Shown: positions 1 to 5,714 of the stretch, piece by piece
Layout: every line of letters begins with the position of its first letter
Numbering within the stretch: position 1 is the stretch's first letter
Origin: Treponema sp.
GTDB lineage: Bacteria > Spirochaetota > Spirochaetia > Treponematales > Breznakiellaceae
DNA length: 10,715 nucleotides
Assembly (NCBI GenBank): GCA_020216655.1
Contig: JAIWNU010000168.1
Location: 1 to 10,715, forward strand
Direction: 5' to 3'
The notes under the pieces: model-generated
Told to the model about the DNA's origin: nothing
What the model saw: the letters and a program-made list of their open reading frames with translations, nothing else
Database searches by the model: none
Position numbers and translations under genes: made by a program

Positions 1-688
1 TGTAGGCATATAAGGGATGAGCTTGGATGCGGGACAGCTCCGTTTCAGAGAGGCCGCCTTTTTTTTCCACAATATCCTTGGGTAGTTTCAGCATGCCGAT
101 GTCATGGAGCAGGGCGCCGGTGGTAATCTGCAGTATTTTGTGGTTCGGAATCCGCAGTTCCATGGCAATAAGGGTAGAAAGAATCGCCGTATTTACCGAG
201 CTTTTGGCGAGAAGATTGCTGGTTACCTCGCCGCCTAATATATAGCCGACTATTTGGTCCCGGTGTTCCCGGACAGCCTGCAGGAGCCTTCCTGCGATAC
301 CGTCGATGCTGCGGCTTTCTACCGATAAACCTTCGGCTATATTTTGGAAAAGAGATCCGAGTTTTGCAATGAGATCCGTATAGGTACGATAGCTGGGCGC
401 GTTATCCATGACCGATGGCAGGGAGAGCAGGCTAACCGGGGCATCCTGTTTTATATCGCCCATGGAAGGGCTGCTTTTGCTTTCCGCGGCTGCTTTCCCC
501 GAATCGGCGGTATCGGACACAACAGTCCCGTCGGTTAAGACGTTGTCTATACCCCACTTAATAAGACGGTCAATGTCCTTTTTTTTCACCGGAATCCCTG
601 CGGGGACAAAGAGATTGTTATCCTGGATGTATACCGGTTCTGTAAAAATCTGCCCTTCCCGCAATGCATTGACTGGTATCTTTCTCAC
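1..688 (-). CDS. HD-GYP domain protein, cyclic-di-GMP phosphodiesterase-like (C-terminus outside window)
   Basis: Seen: 229 codons are visible from a GTG at 688, preceded by GAGGA at 695-699 with 6-nt spacing; the GTG overlaps the upstream stop as GTGA. Residues 1-53 resemble the DUF3391 region that precedes many HD-GYP domains (begins RKIPVNALREGQIF). A variable linker follows, then the HD-GYP core with LLHDIGMLKLP (H195, D196) and the following IQAHP motif. Known for the family: HD-GYP enzymes hydrolyse cyclic di-GMP at a two- or three-metal centre. Odd: the histidine normally found 32 residues before the HD pair, in an HSVN-type motif, is serine here (S163 in KSSVN), and HDxGK reads HDIGM. 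The HHE and GYP motifs would lie beyond the window edge, so activity cannot be judged. Its place after an FlhB-like gene suggests a link to motility. Confidence 0.88.
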   Translation of the reverse strand, partial: MRKIPVNALREGQIFTEPVYIQDNNLFVPAGIPVKKKDIDRLIKWGIDNVLTDGTVVSDTADSGKAAAESKSSPSMGDIKQDAPVSLLSLPSVMDNAPSYRTYTDLIAKLGSLFQNIAEGLSVESRSIDGIAGRLLQAVREHRDQIVGYILGGEVTSNLLAKSSVNTAILSTLIAMELRIPNHKILQITTGALLHDIGMLKLPKDIVEKKGGLSETELSRIQAHPLYAY

Positions 689-939
689 AATGTTTCCTCG
701 TTTTTAATAATCGAAAATACTTTTGCTACAAGCTCCCAACACCAGGGAGGAACATAATCGCCGACTGAAAGTTCTTCCGTAAGTACGGTTGCAAGGTTTG
801 CATCTTCAATTATAGTAATTCCTGATTTTTCGGCAAGTTCTATAATGCGTTCTGCCGCTTTGCCGGTCCCTGTGGCAACCACCTGAGGTGCGTAATCTCC
901 CCTTGTGTATTTAAGGGCGCTGGCTCGCTTTATCTTCAT
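685..939 (-). CDS. Standalone FlhB cytoplasmic-domain-like protein (FhlB/YlqH type)
   Basis: Seen: 84 residues. The stretch around 17-78 matches the C-terminal cytoplasmic domain of the FlhB/YscU export-gate family: APQVVATGTGKAAERI, then a helix, then DANLATVLTEELSVGDYVPP and a closing helix. There are no membrane segments, and the autocleavage NPTH motif of full FlhB is absent. Known: short FlhB-like proteins of this type occur in Bacillus (YlqH) and in spirochaetes, often downstream of rplS, and can sometimes stand in partly for the FlhB C-terminal part. Inferred role: an accessory factor for flagellar type III export or substrate switching in the cytoplasm. It starts 12 nt after the 328-residue gene with no good ribosome binding site, so translational coupling is likely, and its stop overlaps the HD-GYP start. 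Confidence 0.87.
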   Translation of the reverse strand: MKIKRASALKYTRGDYAPQVVATGTGKAAERIIELAEKSGITIIEDANLATVLTEELSVGDYVPPWCWELVAKVFSIIKNEETL

Positions 940-951
940 AAGTATAGCACT

Positions 952-1938
952 CTATATGTGAAATTCAAAGCTTGTATAGTTTTGTTCTTTGAATTCCTGA
1001 AATGATTCGGGCATGTCGAACCGTACATGTACAGTATCGGAAATTGTGGACAGGGATTTTATAATAGATTCCTTAGCCATGCTGCTTTCCGGCGGGGGAA
1101 AAATCCACATGGTAACATTGGGTTTTTTCCCATTATTGCCGGTAGCTTGTACATACCAGCGTCGTTTTTCGGTTGCCGCGTCCAGAACAAGGCTCTGTAC
1201 TTCCAGCATACCCTGCGGATTATCGGTGCAAAGAAGACGCAGCGTTCCTTTGAGCGTGTAGGTTTTATCTGAAAATTGAAAAGGAAAAATTAAAAGCCGC
1301 TGTTTATGATGATGCGGGAACCGGTTCAATAGATTGATGAGTGCATGCTGTCTGGCGCCTTCGCTGCAATAGTGGGCAGCCAAGGCCGGATCGGTGGGTG
1401 TTTCTGCAGCTTCCTTATCTGCGGCTTCTTTATCGGGCTCTTCATCTTGATTGGCTGAACCATTTTCGTGAACCGAACTTTTAGGCGGTGCTTTTTCTCC
1501 CTTTTGGTGAACCTTCGGGTGCTGAGACCCTTCGGAGTAGGAGGAAAGCAGGGCCGATAGTTCTGCAAGAGCGGTTTTAGAAAGACTTAAACCCTTGGTA
1601 CGAGCGATTAAAGATGCCACGAGTCCCGCTTCTTTGAGATCCTCTGCAAGCGCTTTTGTTTGAGCTATAAGACCCTCTATGGTTTCCTTTTTAAGCGGGA
1701 TCCCGAAATGTAGGGCAAAACTAATTGTGGACCGAATAAGCGGTGTAGGAGAAAGGGATAGCCTTTTGGCAATTATGTCAGGAGAAAGGGAAACCTTTTG
1801 TGGATATCCAGAAGCTATCTGATCTTGAACAGGACGAGAATGATGTGCTTTATGAGAAGGTTCGTTTTTTTGTATCGAATCTGATGGCAATAAGCGCGGA
1901 AATGCGGGCCTATTGCCGTCAGATTTTTCACTTTTCAT
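952..1938 (-). CDS. Unrecognised 328-residue protein, possibly FliK/YlqG-like
   Basis: I do not recognise this protein with certainty. Seen: residues 1-45 are polar and rich in basic residues and proline. Residues 50-132 are helical, with repeated LSLSP and GIPLKKETIEGL-type segments that recall the N-terminal part of some FliK-like proteins. Residues 135-185 form a low-complexity linker, lysine- and proline-rich at first and then acidic. Residues 213-328 form a likely beta-rich C-terminal domain containing WYVQATGNNGKKPNVTMWIF. There is no signal peptide or membrane segment. It follows rplS by 8 nt, with AGGGG only 2 nt from the ATG. Inference: its place directly before a standalone FlhB-like gene matches the ylqG-ylqH arrangement, where a hook-length-control-like partner would fit. 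A profile search would be needed to confirm this. Confidence 0.8.
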   Translation of the reverse strand: MKSEKSDGNRPAFPRLLPSDSIQKNEPSHKAHHSRPVQDQIASGYPQKVSLSPDIIAKRLSLSPTPLIRSTISFALHFGIPLKKETIEGLIAQTKALAEDLKEAGLVASLIARTKGLSLSKTALAELSALLSSYSEGSQHPKVHQKGEKAPPKSSVHENGSANQDEEPDKEAADKEAAETPTDPALAAHYCSEGARQHALINLLNRFPHHHKQRLLIFPFQFSDKTYTLKGTLRLLCTDNPQGMLEVQSLVLDAATEKRRWYVQATGNNGKKPNVTMWIFPPPESSMAKESIIKSLSTISDTVHVRFDMPESFQEFKEQNYTSFEFHI

Positions 1939-1946
1939 AGCCCCTG

Positions 1947-2336
1947 TTAGGCCTGGGCGCTTTCCTGACTTGCAGCAGCTTCGTGGGGCTTCTTGGAAAT
2001 AAGCTCCTTAATCTTGGCAGCCTTTCCAATCTTGTCCCGAATGTAATACAGTTTAGCCCGCCGAACCTTACCGGGCCGCATAACTTCGACCTTTACAACC
2101 CGGGGAGAATGCATGGGGAATACCCGTTCTACGCCAACACCGTAGGAGTTTTTGCGTACCGTGAAGGTTTTGCCGATCTTGGAGTTTTTCATGCAGATTA
2201 CGAGACCTTCGTAGGCCTGGATCCGTTCGGTTTTTCCTTCCACAATCTTAAAGTGGACCTTTACCATGTCGCCCACTTTGAAAGAATCCAGCTCGCTTTT
2301 CATCTGAGCCGCTTCGATAGCCTTAATTTCGTTCAT
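1947..2336 (-). CDS. rplS: 50S ribosomal protein L19
   Basis: L19 sits at the interface of the 30S and 50S ribosomal subunits. Seen: 129 residues including [20 protein letters not shown], the [18 protein letters not shown] core and [20 protein letters not shown], all classic L19 motifs. The C-terminus carries a short alanine- and serine-rich tail (ends ASQESAQA), making it slightly longer than the usual 115-120 residues. The frame is open further upstream, but the ATG at 2336 gives the family-like start MNEIKAIE and has AAGGGG at 2343-2348 with 6-nt spacing. It overlaps the end of trmD by 14 nt, so the ribosome binding site lies within trmD and the two are probably translationally coupled. 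Confidence 0.97.
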   Translation of the reverse strand: MNEIKAIEAAQMKSELDSFKVGDMVKVHFKIVEGKTERIQAYEGLVICMKNSKIGKTFTVRKNSYGVGVERVFPMHSPRVVKVEVMRPGKVRRAKLYYIRDKIGKAAKIKELISKKPHEAAASQESAQA

Positions 2337-3159
2337 CCGTATCCCCTTCGAACTCTGCAGCACCTTGCCCGCCACTGGACTGTATCTGCAGTTCTTGAAT
2401 AAGTTTTCGTGTTTCAGCAGAAAACCGGCCTGCCGCCAGCCCCTTTGCGATCAAGTCTGGCCGAACCAGAAGGGTCTTTTCAACCCGTTTCCGCAGGCGC
2501 CATCGCCGAATCTGCTCGTGATGTCCGGAGAGCAACACCTCCGGGACCCGTAGCGTATCATAAATCTCCGGTCTTGTATACTGGGGATATTCGAGAAGTC
2601 CATCGGAAAAACTTTCTTCTTCCAAGGATTCCGCTGAAATGACCCCTTCTACCAGCCGGTAGGTTGCATCAATAAGTACCAGGGCTCCAACTTCGCCCGA
2701 AGAGAGGACATAATCTCCAATGGAGATTTCATCGTCCACATAGGAATCGATAATCCTCTGATCGATTCCTTCGTAGCGGCCGCACAGCAGGATGAGTTCC
2801 TGCTCCATGGCGAGTTCCCGGGCCAGATCCTGGTCAAAGAGACGGCCCGAAGGGGACAGATACACCACCCGGGCTCTCTTTTGGTGTCGATTGGGGGCTT
2901 CCTGTGCTTCTGCTGGCATCAGTTTTTTTTGCGCCCCCGCATATTCCAGAGCCCTTCCTAAGGGCTCCGGAAGCATGAGCATCCCCGCGCCACCGCCGTA
3001 GGGTGCATCATCGCATTTATGGTGCTTGTCGGTTGCAAAGTCCCGAATGTTTATGGAACGGTACCCAATAACTCCCCGCTGGATCGCCTTGGCCATTATA
3101 GAAGTCGCAAAAAAGGCATCCACAATTTCCGGAAAGAGGGTTAGAACGGTGTAGTTCAC
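2323..3159 (-). CDS. trmD: tRNA (guanine-N1)-methyltransferase TrmD
   Basis: TrmD methylates guanosine 37 next to the anticodon of certain tRNAs using S-adenosylmethionine, which prevents +1 frameshifting. Seen, numbered from the GTG at 3159: YTVLTLFPE at the N-terminus, [13 protein letters not shown] (YGGG 54-57), the trefoil-knot motif [13 protein letters not shown] (R128), [11 protein letters not shown] with the likely catalytic aspartate D149, and [10 protein letters not shown]. At about 278 residues it is longer than the usual 240-250. The excess is a charged insert near residues 78-98 and a polar C-terminal tail encoded partly over the rplS start. A GTG at 3171 would add four residues, but the 3159 start matches the family N-terminus and overlaps the rimM stop as GTGA. 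No ideally spaced ribosome binding site is present, so coupling to rimM is likely. Confidence 0.97.
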   Translation of the reverse strand: MNYTVLTLFPEIVDAFFATSIMAKAIQRGVIGYRSINIRDFATDKHHKCDDAPYGGGAGMLMLPEPLGRALEYAGAQKKLMPAEAQEAPNRHQKRARVVYLSPSGRLFDQDLARELAMEQELILLCGRYEGIDQRIIDSYVDDEISIGDYVLSSGEVGALVLIDATYRLVEGVISAESLEEESFSDGLLEYPQYTRPEIYDTLRVPEVLLSGHHEQIRRWRLRKRVEKTLLVRPDLIAKGLAAGRFSAETRKLIQELQIQSSGGQGAAEFEGDTDERN

Positions 3160-3668
3160 TCCAGGATCCACCCTTCTTTGAGCACCACGGTTCCGCCCCT
3201 GATATCTATATCTCCGATAAATTCGTTCCTAAACGGGACAAGCCTGCGTTCGTTGTGGGCGGTTTCAATTTCCATAAGCTGTCCGCCGCCGCCTTCCACC
3301 ACGTCAGTTACTGTGCCGACCTTGGGTCCGGACACAAGTCCCAGATGAACGGCCAGTCCCCGAAGGTCTTCTATATAGTATTCGTCTTCGTCCAGCGGGG
3401 CTGCTTTGGTCCGGTCTACCAGGATTTCACCGCCCTGCAAAACCTTTGCCGATTCCGGACTGTCATAGCCTTTGAATTTGACGATAAACGAAGTCGGCCC
3501 ATTGCCGATATTATCTATTACGAGCGTCTTTTCCTGAGAACCGAACCGGACCGTTACCTGATCAAGCTGTTCAAAATGGCTGCAGTCACCAGAAGGCAGC
3601 CTTACTTTGACATACCCTTTGACCCCAAAGGGCTGTCCTATGATGCCGGTAATGAAACGTTCGGTCAC
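3156..3668 (-). CDS. rimM: Ribosome maturation factor RimM
   Basis: RimM assists late assembly of the 30S head domain and binds ribosomal protein S19. Seen: 170 residues, the usual family length. The N-terminal RimM domain begins FITGIIGQPFGVKGYVKV and includes FKGYDSPESAKVLQGGEILV. The C-terminal PRC-barrel domain begins near YYIEDLRGL (about residues 97-104) and contains VGTVTDVVEGGGGQLMEIE and LVPF (143-146). The start is a GTG, 12 nt after the khpA stop, with only a poor AGG-type site close to it, which suggests translational coupling. Its end overlaps the trmD start. The rpsP-khpA-rimM-trmD-rplS order is conserved in many bacteria. Confidence 0.96.
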   Translation of the reverse strand: MTERFITGIIGQPFGVKGYVKVRLPSGDCSHFEQLDQVTVRFGSQEKTLVIDNIGNGPTSFIVKFKGYDSPESAKVLQGGEILVDRTKAAPLDEDEYYIEDLRGLAVHLGLVSGPKVGTVTDVVEGGGGQLMEIETAHNERRLVPFRNEFIGDIDIRGGTVVLKEGWILE

Positions 3669-3680
3669 ACCTGTAGTCCG

Positions 3681-3914
3681 TTAGTCGAGAATTTCCAGAA
3701 CCGTCCGTTTCCCGGTTGTAACCGTGGCTGCCTGCAGGATGGTCCGTATTGCTTTGGCGATACGGCCCTGTTTGCCGATAACCTTACCGATGTCGTCCGG
3801 CGCTACGCGGAGTTCCAGGATGGTACTCTTTTCGCCTTCAATGACATTTACCTGCACTGCGGAAGGATCATCAACGAGACTTTTGGCGATATATTCAACA
3901 AGATCCTTTTCCAT
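3681..3914 (-). CDS. khpA: KH-domain RNA-binding protein KhpA (YlqC family)
   Basis: A small cytoplasmic RNA-binding protein. Seen: 77 residues, the family length, beginning [17 protein letters not shown] and carrying a single type II KH domain with the GxxG loop as [12 protein letters not shown] (GKQG at 47-50). The ATG at 3914 has AAGGAG with 5-nt spacing, a strong ribosome binding site. It lies 19 nt after rpsP, in the position typical of ylqC. Known in Gram-positive bacteria: KhpA pairs with KhpB/Jag and affects cell-envelope and division phenotypes through RNA binding. Whether that holds here cannot be told from this sequence. Confidence 0.95.
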   Translation of the reverse strand: MEKDLVEYIAKSLVDDPSAVQVNVIEGEKSTILELRVAPDDIGKVIGKQGRIAKAIRTILQAATVTTGKRTVLEILD

Positions 3915-3933
3915 AGAGGCTCCTTGCTATCAC

Positions 3934-4182
3934 TTAGAAGGTGAAATTGCTGTTGTTCAGGATCTTGCGGACCGTATCGGTGGGAGTTGCACCCTTGCTG
4001 AGCCAGGACTTTACTTTTTCTGCGTCAAAAGAAACCTGGGAACCCTCAGCTGCAATGGGGTGATAGATTCCTACTTCGTCGATGGTTTTGCCATCCCGGG
4101 GAGCTCGAGAATCCATAATGACAATCCGGTAATAGGGCCGTTTTTTGGTTCCGAACTTCTTAAGTCGAATGCGTGCACTCAA
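3934..4182 (-). CDS. rpsP: 30S ribosomal protein S16
   Basis: S16 is an early-binding protein of the 30S body, needed for folding of the 5' domain of 16S rRNA. Seen: 82 residues with the hallmark start ARIRLKKFGTKKRPYYRIV, then MDSRAPRDGK and the EVGIYHP motif. The reading frame contains an ATG at 4209, but that would translate the ribosome binding site itself. The TTG at 4182 yields the conserved S16 N-terminus (MSARIRL) and sits 5 nt from a strong GGAGGA, so TTG is the start. It is the first gene after the 175-nt intergenic region and heads the translation operon. A perfect hairpin just upstream may affect its translation. Confidence 0.96.
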   Translation of the reverse strand: MSARIRLKKFGTKKRPYYRIVIMDSRAPRDGKTIDEVGIYHPIAAEGSQVSFDAEKVKSWLSKGATPTDTVRKILNNSNFTF

Positions 4183-4187
4183 AGGTA

Positions 4188-4193
4188 TCCTCC
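4188..4193 (-). promoter_or_regulatory. Ribosome binding site that fixes the TTG start of rpsP
   Basis: The minus strand reads GGAGGA here, 5 nt before the TTG at 4182. It supports the TTG over the upstream in-frame ATG at 4209, whose codons would span this site. Confidence 0.85.
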
Positions 4194-4200
4194 TCAATCT

Positions 4201-4218
4201 CTTCCCCATCTGGGGAAG
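4201..4218 (-). promoter_or_regulatory. Perfect hairpin in the rpsP leader
   Basis: The minus strand reads CTTCCCC-AGAT-GGGGAAG, a perfect 7-bp stem with a 4-nt loop, ending 7 nt before the rpsP ribosome binding site. No T-run follows it, so it is not an intrinsic terminator. It could be a translational operator, an mRNA-stabilising element or a processing site. The structure is seen directly; the function is inferred. Confidence 0.55.
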
Positions 4219-4222
4219 GCCC

Positions 4223-4358
4223 GTCTTTAGTACTTATGCGTCGGCAGGGCTGCGGGCTATCAAAACCTGCCGGCGCGGTTATGCTGCGCGATTGCGCTGC
4301 GCAGTTGCGCTAGGTTGGGCGCGTAAGCCTTATATGTATCCGAAAATCGGTCTTTAGT
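4223..4358. repeat. Structured, GCGC-rich intergenic element flanked by a 9-bp direct repeat
   Basis: This stretch between ffh and rpsP holds no gene. The 9-mer gtctttagt occurs at 4223-4231 and again at 4350-4358. Inside it, cttatgcg (4233-4240) and cgcgtaag (4320-4327) form an imperfect inverted pair, 7 of 8 by strict pairing. Between them is a run of alternating GCGC motifs (4283-4310). Flanking short direct repeats plus internal inverted repeats are what an inserted miniature element leaves behind, but a structured RNA leader would look much the same. No other copy of the whole unit was seen in this window. Confidence 0.4.
4238..4276. repeat. Inverted repeat able to form a long hairpin
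   Basis: On the plus strand, cggcagg (4242-4248) pairs perfectly with cctgccg (4266-4272). A single mismatch follows (t4241/g4273; C against A in the minus-strand RNA), then three more pairs (gcg 4238-4240 with cgc 4274-4276). The loop is 17 nt. No T-run lies downstream on the minus strand, so this is not a standard terminator of ffh. Confidence 0.55.
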
Positions 4359-4361
4359 CAA
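4329..4361 (-). promoter_or_regulatory. Candidate promoter for the rpsP operon (weak)
   Basis: The minus strand reads TTGACT at 4361-4356, five of six to the -35 consensus and spanning the ffh stop. TATAAG follows at 4334-4329, five of six to the -10 consensus. The 21-bp spacing is longer than the preferred 17 bp; at 17 bp the hexamer is a poor TACATA. A small palindrome, CCGA-TTT-TCGG, lies in the spacer. It is the best promoter candidate in the only real gap, but unproven. Confidence 0.3.
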
Positions 4362-5710
4362 CGGCCGCCCATGCCGCCCATACGGCTCATCATAGCCTGG
4401 GCTGCCTGGGGATTTTTACCCAGTTTTGCAACCTTTTTCATCATGGTCCGCATTTTTTCGAACTTTTTGATGAGCCGGGCTACCTCGGCTACGGACGTCC
4501 CGGATCCCCGGGCGATACGGGCCCTGCGGGATGGGCCTATTATAAGGTAATTCTGCCGTTCCTTTTTGGTCATGGAACAGATAATGGCTTCCTGGGTTTT
4601 CAGGTCCGCCTTGTTAAGGTCCTCTTCGGAAATCTGGCCTGCCATGCCGGGCAGCATTTCCAGCATGGACTGGAGGGAACCCAATTTTTTTACTGACCGG
4701 ATTTGATCGAGCCAGTCCTGGAGGGTGAAATCCTCGGAGAGCATTTTTCTTTGCAGGGCTGCGGCTTCTTCCTGGTTCACCACCCGCTGGGCCTTTTCTA
4801 CGAGGCTCACAATGTCGCCCATGCCAAGGATACGGCTTGCGATACGGTCAGGGTAGAAGGGCTCAAAGTCCTCAGGTTTTTCGCCCACACCGACGAATTT
4901 GAGGGGTTTGCCTGTCACAGTTTTGAGGGAGAGGGCCGCACCGCCCCGGGTATCGGAGTCGAACTTGGTCAGGATAACACCACTCAGGCCTATTTGTTCA
5001 TCAAAGGCCTTGGCGATATCCACCGCCGACTGGCCGGTCATGGCATCGGCCACTAGGAGCAGTTCATCGGGCTTAGCAGCATCCCGCAGACGTACCAATT
5101 CGGCCATCATTTCCTGGTCTATTTGGAGCCGGCCCGTGGTGTCCACGATAAGGGTGTCGTAAAGGTTTTTCCGTGCCGTGACTAAGGCAGCCTTATACAC
5201 CTTAACGGGGTCCCTAGCCCCCTCTTCTTTGTAGACCGGCACCCCGATCTGGGCCCCCAGGACCGAAAGCTGTTCCATGGCCGCGGGCCGGACCAGGTCG
5301 CAGGCCACAAGGAGTACCTTGCGGCCCTCTTTTTTAAGCCGTAAGGCGAGTTTGGCGGAGCTTGTGGTTTTTCCCGAACCCTGAAGGCCCAGCATGAGAA
5401 TAACCGATTGGGTATCGGGGCCCTTCAGGACCAGGTCCTGTTTGGTATCCCCAAGGAAAGCCACGAGCTTGTCGTGGACGATTTTAACAAACTGCTGGCC
5501 CGGGTCTACAGAACGGAGCACCCGTTCGCCCTTGGCTTCCTCTATGGTAGCATTGACAAAGCGCCGCACGACCCTAAGGTTTACATCCGCCTCCAGGAGG
5601 GCCATTTTGATGGCTTCCACGGCGTCTTCGATATTTTTTTCTGTTATGGTTGCCTTGCCGCTGATGGTCCGCAGGGCATCCTGGATTTTTCCGGTCAGTT
5701 TTTCGAGCAT
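4358..5710 (-). CDS. ffh: Signal recognition particle protein Ffh (SRP54 GTPase)
   Basis: Ffh binds 4.5S RNA and the signal sequences of nascent chains, and docks with FtsY to deliver ribosomes to the membrane. Seen: 450 residues, the normal length. An N-domain helical bundle occupies roughly residues 1-95. The GTPase domain carries GLQGSGKTT (108-116), DLVRPAA (138-144), DTTGR (190-194) and TKFD (248-251) followed by TRGGAAL. The methionine-rich M-domain has the 4.5S RNA-binding signature RRARIARGSGTSV (395-407) and ends in MMSRMGGMGGR. Odd: DTAGR and TKxDGD are nearly universal in the family, but here read DTTGR and TKFDSD. It starts 4 nt after gpsA with AGGAT close by. Unlike the Bacillus arrangement, no ylxM precedes it. 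Confidence 0.97.
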   Translation of the reverse strand: MLEKLTGKIQDALRTISGKATITEKNIEDAVEAIKMALLEADVNLRVVRRFVNATIEEAKGERVLRSVDPGQQFVKIVHDKLVAFLGDTKQDLVLKGPDTQSVILMLGLQGSGKTTSSAKLALRLKKEGRKVLLVACDLVRPAAMEQLSVLGAQIGVPVYKEEGARDPVKVYKAALVTARKNLYDTLIVDTTGRLQIDQEMMAELVRLRDAAKPDELLLVADAMTGQSAVDIAKAFDEQIGLSGVILTKFDSDTRGGAALSLKTVTGKPLKFVGVGEKPEDFEPFYPDRIASRILGMGDIVSLVEKAQRVVNQEEAAALQRKMLSEDFTLQDWLDQIRSVKKLGSLQSMLEMLPGMAGQISEEDLNKADLKTQEAIICSMTKKERQNYLIIGPSRRARIARGSGTSVAEVARLIKKFEKMRTMMKKVAKLGKNPQAAQAMMSRMGGMGGR

Positions 5711-5714
5711 AATC

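Noticed and set aside
59..586. Two runs of eight A on the coding strand of the HD-GYP gene (59-66 and 579-586) as phase-variation sites
   Set aside because: A similar eight-base run occurs in trmD (2923-2930), so such runs look like ordinary lysine coding in this genome. The frame is intact across both.
941..949. Extended -10-like TGCTATACT just before the FlhB-like start
   Set aside because: It ends only one base before the ATG, so transcription would begin inside the gene and lose the start codon, and no suitable internal start follows.
2337..2375. Upstream start for L19 at 2375
   Set aside because: It lies inside trmD and adds residues not found in L19, while the ATG at 2336 has a well-spaced AAGGGG.
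3255..3944. Long plus-strand reading frame opposite rimM and khpA (229 codons)
   Set aside because: It lies opposite two clearly conserved genes, has no recognisable domain, and looks like an antisense shadow.
4238..4276. Intrinsic terminator of ffh
   Set aside because: The hairpin is strong but no T-run follows on the minus strand, and the stem has a mismatch near its base.
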